DNA of 64,000 nt from CAMTUH01 sp947084935 (GCA_947084935.1 CAMTUH010000005.1:36738-100737), one strand, 5' to 3'. Positions 1 to 10,129 are shown, numbered from the stretch's first letter. Notes: a model not told the origin generated them from the letters alone. Numbers and translations are program-made.

Positions 1-287
1 ATGCGATCGGAAAAACATTTGCTTCATTTTTTTATAACGCCGGCGTATTTGGCATTACGATTAATGTCATTTTGATGATATTAAATTTAATTCCCATTCC
101 GCCGTTGGACGGCAGTCGAGTGGTGTCGAGTATTTTACCGCCCCAGGTGGCTCGAACGTACGAAAAAATTGAGCCGTACGGCATTTGGATTTTGCTCGGA
201 CTGTTGATCTTCGGGTTATTAGGCCGAATTCTCACGCCCCCCGTGCTTCATTTGTCGCAATTAATTAAATCGCTGTTTGGGTTGTAA
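1..287 (+). CDS. M50 (site-2 protease) family metallopeptidase, C-terminal part
   Basis: The open frame enters from the left edge (codons in frame from base 3), so only the last ~94 residues are present. It shows the second membrane-embedded signature of the M50 family, NLIPIPPLDGSR, in which the aspartate is a zinc ligand, followed by a C-terminal hydrophobic segment around IWILLGLLIFGLLG. Family members are polytopic inner-membrane proteases; the small ones near housekeeping genes (YwhC/Rip3-like) have poorly known substrates. The HExxH half of the active site lies outside the window. The stop is 14 bp before the next gene, so co-transcription is likely. Confidence 0.85.
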   Translation, partial: AIGKTFASFFYNAGVFGITINVILMILNLIPIPPLDGSRVVSSILPPQVARTYEKIEPYGIWILLGLLIFGLLGRILTPPVLHLSQLIKSLFGL

Positions 288-301
288 CCGAATAAGGATT
301 T

Positions 302-1138
302 ATGGTAATCGTTACCGCCAATGTATTTTGTTTAGAAAATGCTACGGGAGGGAATCCATGCGCCATTGTCGATAACTTTGAGCAGCTCAGTGTCGAAGCG
401 ATGCAGCAAATTGCCAAACGCTTGGACTTGCCAGAAACCGTTTTTATTTTCCACGAAAATGATGAATATATCCTTCGATTTTTTGCAACGAAAGGGGAGC
501 TTCCACTTTGTTGCCATGCGACATTGGGCGCCGTATTTTTTTTAACAAAGGAAAAACATTCAAAACCATTTCCTTTGCGAACCTACAGCGGCATCAAAAT
601 CGGCACTGAGCGCACAAACACTATGGCTTCGATGTCTGTCGCCAAGGGACGTATTCTAGAAAAAAGTGTAAATATGGTCGAAATCGGTAAGATGCTGAAT
701 ATGGATGACGGGGACATCGATAAAACACTGCCTTGTGTCATTGCATCAATCGGTAGCCCAAAATTATTAGTTCCCATCAGAAACAGAAAAACTTTATTTG
801 AAATTAACCCGAATAACGCATTAATCATGGAATGGTGTCGGGACAACGAGATTAACGGACTCTACGTTTATTCCAGCGATACTATCGATGGCAATGCTGA
901 TTATGTGGCAAGGAATTTTAATCCGCTTTTTAGTGACAATGAAGACGTTGCCACTGGAGTCGCAGCCGCTACCTTGTGTCAAGCATTGCACTTAATGGCT
1001 AACCAACCGACTGGAACCTGTGTTATTGAACAAGGATATAATCTGAAAAGACCGAGTAAGATTCAAGTTTTTTTGTCAGCAGACGATATTCGAATAGCAG
1101 GTAGAGTGAATTTAGTAGATCAAAAACGCTACCCGTAG
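302..1138 (+). CDS. PhzF family isomerase/epimerase-like protein
   Basis: 278 residues, the usual length for the PhzF/diaminopimelate-epimerase-like fold. Family landmarks are in order: the N-terminal GNPCAIV loop, LPETVF with glutamate 45 at the position of the general acid/base of PhzF, a glycine/histidine loop in altered form (ELPLCCHATLGAVF, normally PFxGHPTLG), and DVATGVAAATL in place of DPATGSAAG. The two substitutions (cysteine-rich first loop, V for P in the second) make the substrate uncertain; most bacterial PhzF homologues outside phenazine loci have no known reaction. An AAGGA ribosome-binding site precedes the ATG. It follows the M50 protease gene by 14 bp. Confidence 0.8.
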   Translation: MVIVTANVFCLENATGGNPCAIVDNFEQLSVEAMQQIAKRLDLPETVFIFHENDEYILRFFATKGELPLCCHATLGAVFFLTKEKHSKPFPLRTYSGIKIGTERTNTMASMSVAKGRILEKSVNMVEIGKMLNMDDGDIDKTLPCVIASIGSPKLLVPIRNRKTLFEINPNNALIMEWCRDNEINGLYVYSSDTIDGNADYVARNFNPLFSDNEDVATGVAAATLCQALHLMANQPTGTCVIEQGYNLKRPSKIQVFLSADDIRIAGRVNLVDQKRYP

Positions 1139-1179
1139 TATTACGACGCGGAAAATCAGTGAGTTATCACTAACTACTT

Positions 1180-1758
1180 CTATTCGTATTCGAATACCTT
1201 CACAACCTTCGTCACCCCCGAAACCCGACGCGCGACGTCCGCTGCTAAATCGCCTTGTGCATGCGTGACGACTCCCATCAAGTACACAACGCCATTTTCG
1301 GTAACGATTTTTAAGTTAGTCGAACGTAGTCCCGACGTGCCCACCATGGCCGTGCGCACTTTTGTTGTGATCCACGAGTCGTTGGCGCGCTGCATTGTGG
1401 AAGTGGGCGGAGCGATGTCGATTTCATTATAAATTCGCTTTATATTCGCAATCTTAGAGACAATTTGATAGGCGTGATCGCGAATTTCCGGTGTTTGTGC
1501 TTGCCCAACGAGCAGCGCGACGTTATTGAACACGGAAACGGAAATATGCGAGTGTCCTTTTAGCGTGGAATCGTGATCGATTCGATATTGTGCGATCGAC
1601 CGCGATTTGTGATCTTGATTCATGGTTTTCACGGGGCGTTTGTCGTAAATCACAGCGCCGCCTAAAGTGGCCGAACCTGCAGCACCGGCTACAATAACCG
1701 CGGGAACGCAGCCCGTTAAAGCAAACAGTATCGTAAATACAAGCAATATTTTTTTCAT
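1180..1758 (-). CDS. dolP: BON-domain outer membrane lipoprotein (DolP/YraP-like)
   Basis: 192 residues with a lipoprotein signal peptide ending in the lipobox LTGC (cysteine 17), followed by the glycine/alanine-rich stretch typical of DolP, then two BON domains (roughly residues 45-115 and 123-190). The closing motif VSGVTKVVKVFEY is a typical BON end. DolP is a periplasm-facing outer-membrane lipoprotein that binds anionic phospholipid and supports envelope integrity and BAM function. It ends the block lpoA-yraN-diaA-dolP, the same set as in many gammaproteobacteria, and starts 2 bp after diaA stops, so translational coupling is likely. Confidence 0.9.
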   Translation of the reverse strand: MKKILLVFTILFALTGCVPAVIVAGAAGSATLGGAVIYDKRPVKTMNQDHKSRSIAQYRIDHDSTLKGHSHISVSVFNNVALLVGQAQTPEIRDHAYQIVSKIANIKRIYNEIDIAPPTSTMQRANDSWITTKVRTAMVGTSGLRSTNLKIVTENGVVYLMGVVTHAQGDLAADVARRVSGVTKVVKVFEYE

Positions 1759-1760
1759 GG

Positions 1761-2414
<654 letters not shown>

Positions 2415-2501
2415 GGTTTGCGCGCGATGGGGGCTCCCGCATTCGCGGGACAGGCCACTCCTCCGCGCCACCCCTCGGGGATAGTTCGAAGGTCTGATTT
2501 T

Positions 2502-2545
2502 GTAGCCTGGGTGAAGCCCCGCTTCGGGGCGTAACCCGGGAATTC
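2502..2545 (+). repeat. Composite palindromic repeat, left half (copy 1A)
   Basis: Reads GTAGCCTGGGTGAAGCC, then a GCCCCGCTTCGGGGC hairpin, then ACCCGGGAATTC. The order of halves here (B then A, joined GGCTAC to GTAGCC) is the reverse of an intact copy. The intervening 2415-2501 holds a GC-rich hairpin and ACAGGCCACT, a motif also found inside copy 6B. Confidence 0.8.
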
Positions 2546-2569
2546 GTATTTCTGGGTCATCTCATTGAG

Positions 2570-2929
2570 TCAATATTCTACATCAAAAGCATTTTTTATC
2601 CAGGTAATGTCGTTATTTTTTGCAATATCGATGACGTCGAATCGGCAGGGGGTGTTGTCGTGCTTGTATTTTGTTAAGTAAAACTCCGCGGTTCGGATGA
2701 GGCGTTGTTGTTTGGTGAATGAGATGGTGTCGGCGCCGGAGCCAAAATAGTTGTTCTTGCGGTAGCGCACTTCGACGAAAACAATTTCGTTGGCCTCGCG
2801 CATGATTAAATCAATTTCACCGCAGTACGATCGAAAATTTTTTGTGATTAATGATAGGCCGTGGTTTTTCAGAAATTGACAAGCGATTTTTTCGGCGTTG
2901 AAGCCGATGCGTTGGGTGTGTGAGATCAT
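2570..2929 (-). CDS. yraN: YraN family endonuclease-like protein (UPF0102)
   Basis: 119 residues, normal family length. The nuclease-like core is visible as GEIDLIMREANEIVFVEVRYR: the glutamate-aspartate pair and the ExK-like strand (here EVR) of the restriction-endonuclease fold. The N-terminal GFNAEKIACQFLKNHG and the following FGSGADTISFTKQQRL are family-typical. The biochemical role is not established; a Holliday-junction-resolvase-like fold is predicted. It lies 45 bp after lpoA on the same strand, as in E. coli and Pseudomonas. Confidence 0.9.
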   Translation of the reverse strand: MISHTQRIGFNAEKIACQFLKNHGLSLITKNFRSYCGEIDLIMREANEIVFVEVRYRKNNYFGSGADTISFTKQQRLIRTAEFYLTKYKHDNTPCRFDVIDIAKNNDITWIKNAFDVEY

Positions 2930-2974
2930 GGTGGTACGTTAGCACGGATTCTAAAGAAATAAATACCGGGGTTG

Positions 2975-4804
2975 CTAGCTCGGGCCGAGGGGGTGGGGTG
3001 TTCCGCCGCGGATTTGCGCCCACACCAATTTTCGATAAACGTGTTGATTGGGCAGTAAATAAAGCATTCCGGTGGCGCCGTTTACGCTGAATTGTGGCAG
3101 TAACGTTAATTTTCCCAGCTGGGGAATCAAATTGTACGCGTCGGCACCCAAAGCAAAGAAGCGAACGTTGTGATTCGCGGAATTTTGCCACAGCACATGA
3201 ATTCGATCGCGGATGTCTGCCATGTTGGAAGCTAAAGCATTATTCGCTTGCAGCACCCACGGCATGTCGTCAAAAATAATTCCGTCCAAATCCCGATCCA
3301 GCCCGGGCCGAGGACTGCCCGTGTAAATCGATGACGTGGCGTATATCGGAACATTCCCTGCGTAATAAAAACGGAGTAACGGCACTATTTCGCGCGCTTG
3401 GTCCGGTGTTCCCACGAGAAAAATCGCATCGAAATCATTGCGGCGTCGCGGAACAAAACGGATTTTTTCTTTGAGCAGATACGAAAGAGCGGATTCGTGT
3501 CGTTGAGATTTATCGATATTCAACAAACTTTGAATGTCCGTGTTTAAGTTGGCGCGTGTGGTGTAATTAAGTTCAGCCGTGATGCGACCGCCCAGCGCTT
3601 GCCATTGCTGCGCAAAGGTATTGGCGATTCGTCCGCCCCACTCTCCTTGTGGTGCAATGATAATCATTCGATTGTGGTGATCGTTCCAGGCTTTCACAGC
3701 GGTTTGCGTCGCTTCGTCCGTGGGTGATAATCCAAATTGATATAAGTGATTGACGCGGGAATTATCCGAGGGCAGCGTATTCAGCGCCAAGGTGGGTACT
3801 GAAATCACGCTGGCATTCACGAGCTTAGCTAAGTTTTCTTTCGTGAGCGGTCCCACGATAAAATTAGCGCCCTGTTGTACGGCTTGTTGATAAAGTGTAA
3901 CGACATCGCTTGAGCTCGTATCCAATACCGTAATCGTTGGTTTTTGCGCACTCGCATAATAAGCAGCAAAAAAGCCGTTTCGAATGGCGTTCGCTTGAGC
4001 GGCAAGAGGCCCTTTAAGCGGCAACAATAAAGCAATGTGTTGTGGTAGGGTGGGCATCATCGCTTTGAGTGATTGTAAATTTCCCAACAACGCACTGGCG
4101 GGATGATTGGAATAACGTTGTTGCCATTGATTTAAGGCTTGCATCAAGGGTTGTGGAGTAACGTTTCCTTCCGACAATAAAGCCAGCGATAGCCAACCGC
4201 GTTGGTTGTCGTTCGTCGCGGTGGTTTGTAAATTCTGCAAAGTTTGATTACTTTGGCGCTGCAAATATTCCCAGGTTTGTAATAAAGCCGTTTGTTTATT
4301 TTCGCGGGGCGAGAGCGATAAAACTTCCGTGCGTTGATCGAGGCTGGCTAAAACATTCCCCTGCATTTGATAAATGTTTGCAAGCACGGTGTGTAATTGA
4401 ATTTGTGCGGGCGCCGATAACGTCACGTTACTGGCACTTGCGCGATTTAATAAATTTAAGGCGTCGTTGAGGCGATTGGTATGCGACCAAATATCCGCTT
4501 GAATAATTTGTTTGTCCGCCGTCATTTCAGGATCGAGATCACTGACTGTGACGCGGTTCAGAATGTTTTGTGCGGTGTTGTAGTTTCGATCGTGCGTCAG
4601 TCGATCTGCGGCCAACAGCAGGTATTGTTGTTTTTTTTGACCTTGTGCAGCGTTGGCTAATTGTAAGTAATCATTGGCTGAGAGCGAAGCACGGTTATTC
4701 GCGGTGTTGTACCCTTGGAATAATCCGTGGCTCACGCAACCGGTAAAAAAAAGGAGACCCGCCAGCGATAAGCACACGAGCCAAGTAGGGATCTTTTGAT
4801 TCAT
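2975..4804 (-). CDS. lpoA: Penicillin-binding protein activator LpoA (lipoprotein)
   Basis: 609 residues from the ATG at 4804; an upstream in-frame TTG at 4810 is possible but the ATG gives the normal signal peptide. The lipobox is FTGC. The N-terminal third is TPR-like helical repeats; the C-terminal part is a periplasmic-binding-protein fold, starting near HIALLLPLKGPLAAQANAIR and including IVGPLTKENLAKLV. LpoA is anchored in the outer membrane and activates PBP1A. It heads the minus-strand block lpoA-yraN-diaA-dolP and diverges from rsmI with 47 bp between the starts, the standard gammaproteobacterial layout. Confidence 0.92.
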   Translation of the reverse strand: MNQKIPTWLVCLSLAGLLFFTGCVSHGLFQGYNTANNRASLSANDYLQLANAAQGQKKQQYLLLAADRLTHDRNYNTAQNILNRVTVSDLDPEMTADKQIIQADIWSHTNRLNDALNLLNRASASNVTLSAPAQIQLHTVLANIYQMQGNVLASLDQRTEVLSLSPRENKQTALLQTWEYLQRQSNQTLQNLQTTATNDNQRGWLSLALLSEGNVTPQPLMQALNQWQQRYSNHPASALLGNLQSLKAMMPTLPQHIALLLPLKGPLAAQANAIRNGFFAAYYASAQKPTITVLDTSSSDVVTLYQQAVQQGANFIVGPLTKENLAKLVNASVISVPTLALNTLPSDNSRVNHLYQFGLSPTDEATQTAVKAWNDHHNRMIIIAPQGEWGGRIANTFAQQWQALGGRITAELNYTTRANLNTDIQSLLNIDKSQRHESALSYLLKEKIRFVPRRRNDFDAIFLVGTPDQAREIVPLLRFYYAGNVPIYATSSIYTGSPRPGLDRDLDGIIFDDMPWVLQANNALASNMADIRDRIHVLWQNSANHNVRFFALGADAYNLIPQLGKLTLLPQFSVNGATGMLYLLPNQHVYRKLVWAQIRGGTPHPLGPS

Positions 4805-4851
4805 GCGCAAAGTCTAGCGTAGACTGGTGGTTGCAACAAGCCGGAGTGAGC

Positions 4852-5694
4852 ATGAAGGCAGGTATTTTATACATCGTATCTACGCCGATTGGAAATCGGG
4901 AGGACATCACGTTGAGAGCGATCGAGACCTTGAAGTCGGCCGACCTCGTCGCCGCGGAAGACACGCGCCACAGCCAGAAATTGCTTGATTTTTATGGTAT
5001 TACGACACCGAGCTTGTCTTTGCACGATTACAACGAATCTGCACGCGCGGGGCTGCTCTCCCAAAAACTGCAGGCGGGGGAAAACATTGCTTTGATTTCG
5101 GATGCGGGGACGCCTCTGATCAGCGACCCGGGTTATCGCTTGGTCACCACGGTTCGCGCAGCAGGCATTTCAGTCATTCCCATACCGGGGGCCTGTGCAG
5201 CGATTGCGGCGTTGGTGGCTTCCGGATTGCCCACCGATCGATTTGTGTTTGAAGGATTTTTACCTCAAAAAGGTGCGGTTCGAAAGAAGCGACTGGAAGC
5301 ATTGAAAGAAGAATCCCGAACGCTCATTTTTTATGAGTCTGTTCATCGAATTGTGGATCTGATGAATTTGTTGGACGAGACACTGGGCGGCGATCGCCCG
5401 ATGGCGCTTGCGCGCGAATTAACAAAAATCCATGAGACGATTTATTCCGCAACCGTATCGGAAATAAAAAAGTATTTGAGCGATCATCCGGAACAACACA
5501 AAGGCGAATTTGTTGTGGTGGTGGCCGGTGCAAAAAAAGTGGATGCGGATCCCTTGTTAGAGGAATATCGATTGCTGCTGAAAACGCTGTTGAGCGAATT
5601 ATCGTTGAAACAAGCGGTTTCGCTGGCGGTTAAAATCACGAACGCGAGCAAGAAAAAGCTCTATGCGCTGGCGCTGGAAATTACACGGAGATGA
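4852..5694 (+). CDS. rsmI: 16S rRNA (cytidine-1402-2'-O)-methyltransferase RsmI
   Basis: 280 residues from the ATG at 4852, which has a GGAG site 5-8 bases upstream; the longer TTG-initiated frame from 4831 overlaps that site. Signature motifs of the tetrapyrrole-methylase fold are clear: STPIGNREDITLRAIE at the N terminus, SDAGTPLISDPGYRLV, and FEGFLPQKGAVR. The enzyme methylates the 2'-hydroxyl of C1402 in the decoding centre using SAM. It is divergent from lpoA. Confidence 0.95.
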   Translation: MKAGILYIVSTPIGNREDITLRAIETLKSADLVAAEDTRHSQKLLDFYGITTPSLSLHDYNESARAGLLSQKLQAGENIALISDAGTPLISDPGYRLVTTVRAAGISVIPIPGACAAIAALVASGLPTDRFVFEGFLPQKGAVRKKRLEALKEESRTLIFYESVHRIVDLMNLLDETLGGDRPMALARELTKIHETIYSATVSEIKKYLSDHPEQHKGEFVVVVAGAKKVDADPLLEEYRLLLKTLLSELSLKQAVSLAVKITNASKKKLYALALEITRR

Positions 5695-5707
5695 AAATAA
5701 AAAGCAA

Positions 5708-5803
5708 CCGTCATCCCGGCACGGATTGCCGGGATCCAAACTCCATGGATGGGAATTTGCATCCTTGTGTTTGGATCCCCGCCTTCCTTGGCGAGGATGA
5801 CGG
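5708..5803. repeat. Inverted repeat with GTCATCCCGGC / GAGGATGACGG ends
   Basis: Starts CCGTCATCCCGGC and ends GGCGAGGATGACGG, with internal GGATCC-containing arms (GGGATCCAAAC and GTTTGGATCC in spirit). The whole segment can fold into one long hairpin between rsmI and ihfB. GTCATCCC-type repeats of this kind are widespread in Rickettsiales and Legionellales intergenic DNA. It may act as a bidirectional terminator for rsmI and ihfB, which converge here. Confidence 0.65.
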
Positions 5804-5873
5804 GAAAAACTAAAGAATTTTTCTTGCTTCGCGCCGGCGAAATATTACCAGAAATAAAAATCCCCCCGGATTT

Positions 5874-6206
5874 TTATTGCTCGACAAGATCCGTATCGAT
5901 CACTTCACGAATTGCGTATTGGGTTCGATTTTGATTCACGCGATCACGCAAATCTTTTCCGGGTTTGAAATGCGGCGTATATTTAGCGTCAGTGAAAACG
6001 CGCGCACCGGTTTTCGGGTTGTGTGCTTTTCGCGGGGGGCGATAGTGCAAACTAAAACTGCCAAAACCCCGAATTTCAATGCGGTCACCTTGGCCTAAGC
6101 TGGTGCTCATGCGTTCAATGATGTGATTAACGCTGAGTTCGACGTCTTTCAAAGAAAGATTTTCTTGTTGTGTTGAAATACGATTAATCAGTTCTGACTT
6201 TACCAT
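5874..6206 (-). CDS. ihfB: Integration host factor subunit beta (IhfB)
   Basis: 110 residues of the HU/IHF family. The start [11 protein letters not shown] and [21 protein letters not shown], with the DNA-intercalating proline arm, mark the IHF beta subunit rather than HU. The C-terminal extension past the usual ~94 residues (GKDLRDRVN and onward) is somewhat long. IHF bends DNA at specific sites in transcription, replication and recombination. In many gammaproteobacteria ihfB follows rpsA; here it stands alone. Confidence 0.88.
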   Translation of the reverse strand: MVKSELINRISTQQENLSLKDVELSVNHIIERMSTSLGQGDRIEIRGFGSFSLHYRPPRKAHNPKTGARVFTDAKYTPHFKPGKDLRDRVNQNRTQYAIREVIDTDLVEQ

Positions 6207-6321
6207 GTGGATATCGCCCTATCTTATTGATTGTTAATGAGTCGACATTATACCTAACTTTATTGAAATGAGCGAGAGGGCGGCCCGCCCCTCTCCCCCT
6301 GGTTCAAGGTCGTTGGCCGTC

Positions 6322-6404
6322 GTAGCCTGGGTGTAGCCACGCTTCGTGGCGTAACCCAGGAACTCCAGGAATTCCTTGATTACGCTTCGCTGCATCAAGG
6401 CTAC
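6322..6404 (+). repeat. Composite palindromic repeat (copy 2, complete)
   Basis: GTAGCCTGGGTG, inner hairpin GCCACGCTTCGTGGC, GTAACCCAGGAA, then CCTTGAT...ATCAAGGCTAC. A further GCTAGGCTAC follows directly. The right end overlaps the 3' end of purN: the last codons of purN on the minus strand are GTA GCC TAG, i.e. the repeat edge provides the stop. Confidence 0.85.
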
Positions 6405-6405
6405 G

Positions 6406-7053
6406 CTAGGCTACGAACCCTGTGGGCGGCAAAGGACGGTTATCCAGCAGGACCCGGTGGTCTTGAAGCGTGAGGCGGCCAGCCGCTATCCACGCCAAAA
6501 CCTGCGGATAAATCACGTGTTCAAGTTCGTGGACCCGGGCTTTCAGGGTTTCCTCGGTGTCTTCCGGTCGAACCGCGAGCTTGGCTTGGCAGATAATCGG
6601 GCCTCCGTCCACATCTTCGGTCACGTAATGCACGCTGGCTCCGTGCTCCGTTTCTCCCGCCTCCAAAACTTGACGGTGTGCGTGGAGACCTTTGTGTTTG
6701 GGCAGCAAGGAAGGATGGATATTAATCATGCGGCCGTGATAATGGGAGGCGAAACGGGGACTCAGCTTCCGCATGAAACCTGCTAAGACCACGAGCTTTG
6801 GGGAATAACTGTCGATGGTTTGCTGCACGTGTTGCTCAAATGCTTCCTGAGAGGAAAAATCGCGGTGCGGAACAACGTGGGTGGGGATATTGGCCTGCTG
6901 GGCGCGTTCAATCCCAAAGGCATCGCGCTCGTTACTAATGACGCTTTTAATTTCAACCGGTAACCCATGGGCGATGGCGTCCAGGATGGCTTGAAGGTTA
7001 CTCCCGTGACCTGAGATCAATACAACAAGGGGAAGTCGCTCGCGAGCCGTCAT
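6406..7053 (-). CDS. purN: Phosphoribosylglycinamide formyltransferase PurN
   Basis: 215 residues from the ATG at 7053, which overlaps the purM stop as ATGA (translational coupling). The longer frame upstream lies inside purM. Motifs: [10 protein letters not shown] (phosphate loop), [15 protein letters not shown], the catalytic [13 protein letters not shown] with Asn/His, and DVDGGPII with the catalytic aspartate. It transfers a formyl group from 10-formyl-THF to GAR in purine synthesis. The C terminus ends in a palindromic repeat that encodes the last residues and the stop. Confidence 0.95.
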   Translation of the reverse strand: MTARERLPLVVLISGHGSNLQAILDAIAHGLPVEIKSVISNERDAFGIERAQQANIPTHVVPHRDFSSQEAFEQHVQQTIDSYSPKLVVLAGFMRKLSPRFASHYHGRMINIHPSLLPKHKGLHAHRQVLEAGETEHGASVHYVTEDVDGGPIICQAKLAVRPEDTEETLKARVHELEHVIYPQVLAWIAAGRLTLQDHRVLLDNRPLPPTGFVA

Positions 7054-8093
7054 GACGTGAGCACGACTGCAGGCTCTTCGTGGGCGGATTTTTCGATGTG
7101 TCCGATCCGCCACGCGCGCTCACCGTGGGCGGCCAGCAACTGAATGGTTTTATCCGCGTGCTTTTCCGCCACCGCGATCACCATTCCCACGCCTAAATTA
7201 AACGTGTGCCACATTTCTTGCGTATCTACGCCCCCTTTTTTTTGCAGCCAGTCGAAAATTGCGGGCCGCTGCCAGGTTTTTGTATCAATGACCGCTTGCG
7301 TGTGAATGGGTAACACGCGTGGGAGATTATCGACCAAGCCACCGCCGGTAATGTGTGCGATGGCGTGTACGTCGACTGAGGATAACAACGTTAAAAGCGC
7401 TTTCACGTAAATGCGGGTGGGCGTCAGTAAAATATCGCCGAGAGTACTGTTATCCAACGGCGCACTGAGAGGCAAACCGCTGTGGGCGACAATTTTGCGA
7501 ATTAACGAGTAACCGTTTGAATGAGGACCGGAAGAAGCCAACGCAATAAGAGTATCACCCAGGCGAACCCGAGTGCTGTCGATGATTTTTTCTTTTTCGA
7601 CGACACCCACGCAAAAACCCGCCAGATCAAAATCGCGGTCGTGGTACAAGCCCGGCATTTCGGCAGTTTCTCCTCCGATTAGTGCCATGCCAGCGGCTTT
7701 GCACCCGTTGGCGATGCCGATAAGAATGTTTTTCCCGTGCTCGGGATCAAGCTGGCCAGTGGCATAATAATCCAGGAAAAATAAAGGTTCTGCGCCCGTT
7801 GTGACGATGTCGTTCGCGCACATCGCAACGAGATCAATTCCAATGGTATCAAAGCGCTGCAGTTCAATCGCGATTTTTAATTTGGTGCCAACGCCATCGG
7901 TACCCGAGACGAGCACAGGCTTTTTGTAATGCGTGGAGAGTTCAAATAATCCGCCAAAACCGCCGATGTTGCTGATCACGCCGGGGCGAAAGGTTTTCTT
8001 TGCGATGGCCGAGATGCTGTCGACAAGGGTGTCGGCCTTTTGGATGTCTACGCCCGCGCTTTGATAAGTGATTGGTTTTTTTGGATCGGTCAT
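7050..8093 (-). CDS. purM: Phosphoribosylformylglycinamidine cyclo-ligase PurM
   Basis: 347 residues, normal for AIR synthetase. It starts with the family pattern [14 protein letters not shown] and contains [42 protein letters not shown] and [16 protein letters not shown]. The enzyme closes the imidazole ring of AIR using ATP. It is transcribed as purM-purN and diverges from the DUF2066 gene, the usual order in Pseudomonas and relatives. Confidence 0.96.
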   Translation of the reverse strand: MTDPKKPITYQSAGVDIQKADTLVDSISAIAKKTFRPGVISNIGGFGGLFELSTHYKKPVLVSGTDGVGTKLKIAIELQRFDTIGIDLVAMCANDIVTTGAEPLFFLDYYATGQLDPEHGKNILIGIANGCKAAGMALIGGETAEMPGLYHDRDFDLAGFCVGVVEKEKIIDSTRVRLGDTLIALASSGPHSNGYSLIRKIVAHSGLPLSAPLDNSTLGDILLTPTRIYVKALLTLLSSVDVHAIAHITGGGLVDNLPRVLPIHTQAVIDTKTWQRPAIFDWLQKKGGVDTQEMWHTFNLGVGMVIAVAEKHADKTIQLLAAHGERAWRIGHIEKSAHEEPAVVLTS

Positions 8094-8137
8094 GGTGAAG
8101 TTATTTTATCAAGTTAATGTATCAGTTGTCTGTAACC

Positions 8138-8170
8138 CGGGCACCGAAGTGGGGGGTCCTTTTGAAAGGT
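8138..8170. repeat. Partial copy of the CACCGAAGTGGGG repeat
   Basis: Reads GGCACCGAAGTGGGGGG followed by TCCTTTTGAAAGG, matching the left arm of the complete element at 41281-41375 but lacking its interior and right arm. It directly precedes composite repeat copy 3. Confidence 0.6.
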
Positions 8171-8190
8171 AGACTTGATGGGGAAAATTT

Positions 8191-8270
8191 GTAGCCTGGG
8201 TGAAGCCTCGCCTCGAGGCGTAACCCGGGAATTGAATTCCTTGATTTCGCTATCGCTCCATCAAGGCTAC
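8191..8270 (+). repeat. Composite palindromic repeat (copy 3, complete)
   Basis: GTAGCCTGGGTGAAGCC, inner hairpin GCCTCGCCTCGAGGC, ACCCGGGAATTGAATTCC, then CCTTGAT...ATCAAGGCTAC. It sits between the divergent purM and DUF2066 genes. The inner stem differs in sequence from other copies yet still pairs, which implies selection or a mechanism preserving the hairpin. Confidence 0.85.
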
Positions 8271-8347
8271 ACCCCAGCCTACTAGATACCCCAAACCCAC
8301 AATGACAAGACTTTCGTCCTAAAAACAAAAGCGTATAATAGATCGCT

Positions 8348-9433
8348 ATGCGACGGATGCTTACTGTACTTCTTATGATGCTCGCACTGTTTTTGAATAG
8401 TGCGCTGGCGGCGCAGGTTTCTGATTTGAATGCGGCGGACGTTGCGGTTTCGGATAATTCTGAAAAAACACTTCAGCAAGCCTTGCCTCAAGCCTTCGGT
8501 CAGGTTTTATTAAAAATGAGTGGGAATGCAACCATCATGACCGTGCCGGCGATTCAAAATGCGGTGCCGCACATCAATAATTATATCGTCAGTTACAACT
8601 ATGATGGACCAATCGTGCACGTCGTTTTTGACACTAAGGCGATTAAGCAATTGTTACAGACGGCGGGACAAGCCCTTTGGGGCCCCGAGCGGCCGTTGAC
8701 GCTGGTGTGGGTGTTGGTGCCGGAAGCCGTGCAGCCGGAAGTTTTGTCCGCAGACAGCAGCGACGCGCTCGTCAACACGATTAAACAGCAAACGACTTTA
8801 CGGGGAGTACCGATTATTTTTCCGGCCATGGATCTTCAAGATGAAACGTATGTCGCGCAAACTGATTCAGCGTTGCCGACGGCGCAGCAATTGCAAAGCA
8901 TCGCTCAGCGTTATGGAGTATCGTGTATTTTAACTGGCGCGGTGGTCACTGATAGTAATGGCGAAATGGGAGGCCAATGGAAATTGTTTTTAAACGGTAC
9001 TCCGTATGAATGGCAAACGACAGCCAGTAGTGTCGCCCAGGTGGTGATTAATGGCGTCGATCGTGCGGCGGATTTAATGGCCAGTCAATTGGCGGTTTTA
9101 GACAGCAAAAACAGGCAAAGAATCGTGACAATGCAGGTCAATGGCGTGAATAATTTAAACGATTACGTACACGTCATCGCGGAGCTTAAAAAATTAACAC
9201 CCGTGTCGGAAGTTGCCGTAAGTGACATGGGCGCCAATACGGTGTTATTGAAAATAAAAACCGTGGGCGGGACGGATGAATTGGTGAATGCGCTCAAATC
9301 TGCTTCGCATTTTGTCGCAGAAGCAGCGCCCGCGGGGTCAGTGCCCGATGCGGTGGAACTTTTTTATCGATGGAGCGAAGAAGTCAATCCGCTGGGAAAT
9401 ACGGATAACACTAATAACTCAAATAATTCATAA
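8348..9433 (+). CDS. DUF2066 domain-containing secreted protein
   Basis: 361 residues with an N-terminal signal peptide (LLMMLALFLNSALAAQ). The body fits DUF2066, a proteobacterial family of unknown function: QALPQAFGQVLLKMSG near the N terminus, YNYDGPIVHVVFD and LWGPERPLTLVWVLV. The last residues are an Asn/Thr/Ser-rich tail. Its position between purM and hda is the family's usual one; in Pseudomonas an AI-2E-family permease gene lies between DUF2066 and hda, and that gene is missing here. The gene stops 3 bp before hda starts. Confidence 0.8.
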   Translation: MRRMLTVLLMMLALFLNSALAAQVSDLNAADVAVSDNSEKTLQQALPQAFGQVLLKMSGNATIMTVPAIQNAVPHINNYIVSYNYDGPIVHVVFDTKAIKQLLQTAGQALWGPERPLTLVWVLVPEAVQPEVLSADSSDALVNTIKQQTTLRGVPIIFPAMDLQDETYVAQTDSALPTAQQLQSIAQRYGVSCILTGAVVTDSNGEMGGQWKLFLNGTPYEWQTTASSVAQVVINGVDRAADLMASQLAVLDSKNRQRIVTMQVNGVNNLNDYVHVIAELKKLTPVSEVAVSDMGANTVLLKIKTVGGTDELVNALKSASHFVAEAAPAGSVPDAVELFYRWSEEVNPLGNTDNTNNSNNS

Positions 9434-9436
9434 ATA

Positions 9437-10129
9437 ATGATTCAACAATTGCCGCTCAAAATCGCGTTACGCGAAGAAACGACCTTCCTGAATTTTTGCG
9501 AAGGCGATAATGCTGCTTTGATTAAAGCGATGAAAGCCTCTTTAAATAAAAGAGGTGAAAAATTTATTTATTTGTGTGGTCAGCCGGGATCAGGGAAAAC
9601 GCATCTTTTGCAAGCGTGTTGCCATGAATTTCAGGATCGTCAGTTTGAAACGATGTATTTGCCGATGAAAACGCCACAGTTAACGCCCGAGGTATTGGGT
9701 GGGATGGAATCCATGCAGTTGGTTTGTTTGGATGACGTCGATACGGTTTTTGGAAATTCGTTGTGGGAAGAGGCGCTGCACCATTTTTATAATCGGGCGC
9801 GGGAAAATGGAATTTGCTTATTTGTTTCGGGAAAAGAATCGCCCGCGCATTCCTCATGCCAGCTTCCTGACCTCCGTTCGCGTTTGGTGTGGGGATTAAC
9901 GTTTCACGTCAATGAATTAAACGATGCGCAAAAAATTCAGGCATTGAAAATACGCGCGCGTGATCGTGGCTTGGAATTTTCCGACGACATTGGTCAGTTT
10001 CTTTTGCACCATTTTCCTCGCGATACCCAAGCGTTATTCAATTTACTTGACCAATTGGACCACGCTTCTTTAGTTTCACAACGCAAGCTTACGGTGCCGT
10101 TTGTAAAACGTGTGTTGGAAATCCAGTAA
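9437..10129 (+). CDS. hda: DnaA regulatory inactivator Hda
   Basis: 230 residues, a short AAA+ protein of the DnaA family. Starts MIQQLPLKIAL with the clamp-binding QLPL element, followed by the Walker A CGQPGSGKTHLLQA, Walker B LVCLDDVD, a sensor region ending LPDLRSRLVWGL, and the C-terminal lid. With the beta clamp, Hda stimulates ATP hydrolysis by DnaA after initiation. Probably co-transcribed with DUF2066. Confidence 0.93.
   Translation: MIQQLPLKIALREETTFLNFCEGDNAALIKAMKASLNKRGEKFIYLCGQPGSGKTHLLQACCHEFQDRQFETMYLPMKTPQLTPEVLGGMESMQLVCLDDVDTVFGNSLWEEALHHFYNRARENGICLFVSGKESPAHSSCQLPDLRSRLVWGLTFHVNELNDAQKIQALKIRARDRGLEFSDDIGQFLLHHFPRDTQALFNLLDQLDHASLVSQRKLTVPFVKRVLEIQ

Noticed and set aside
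6376..6786. 136-codon plus-strand frame over purN and the repeat
   Set aside because: Starts in a repeat and runs antisense to a well-supported PurN.
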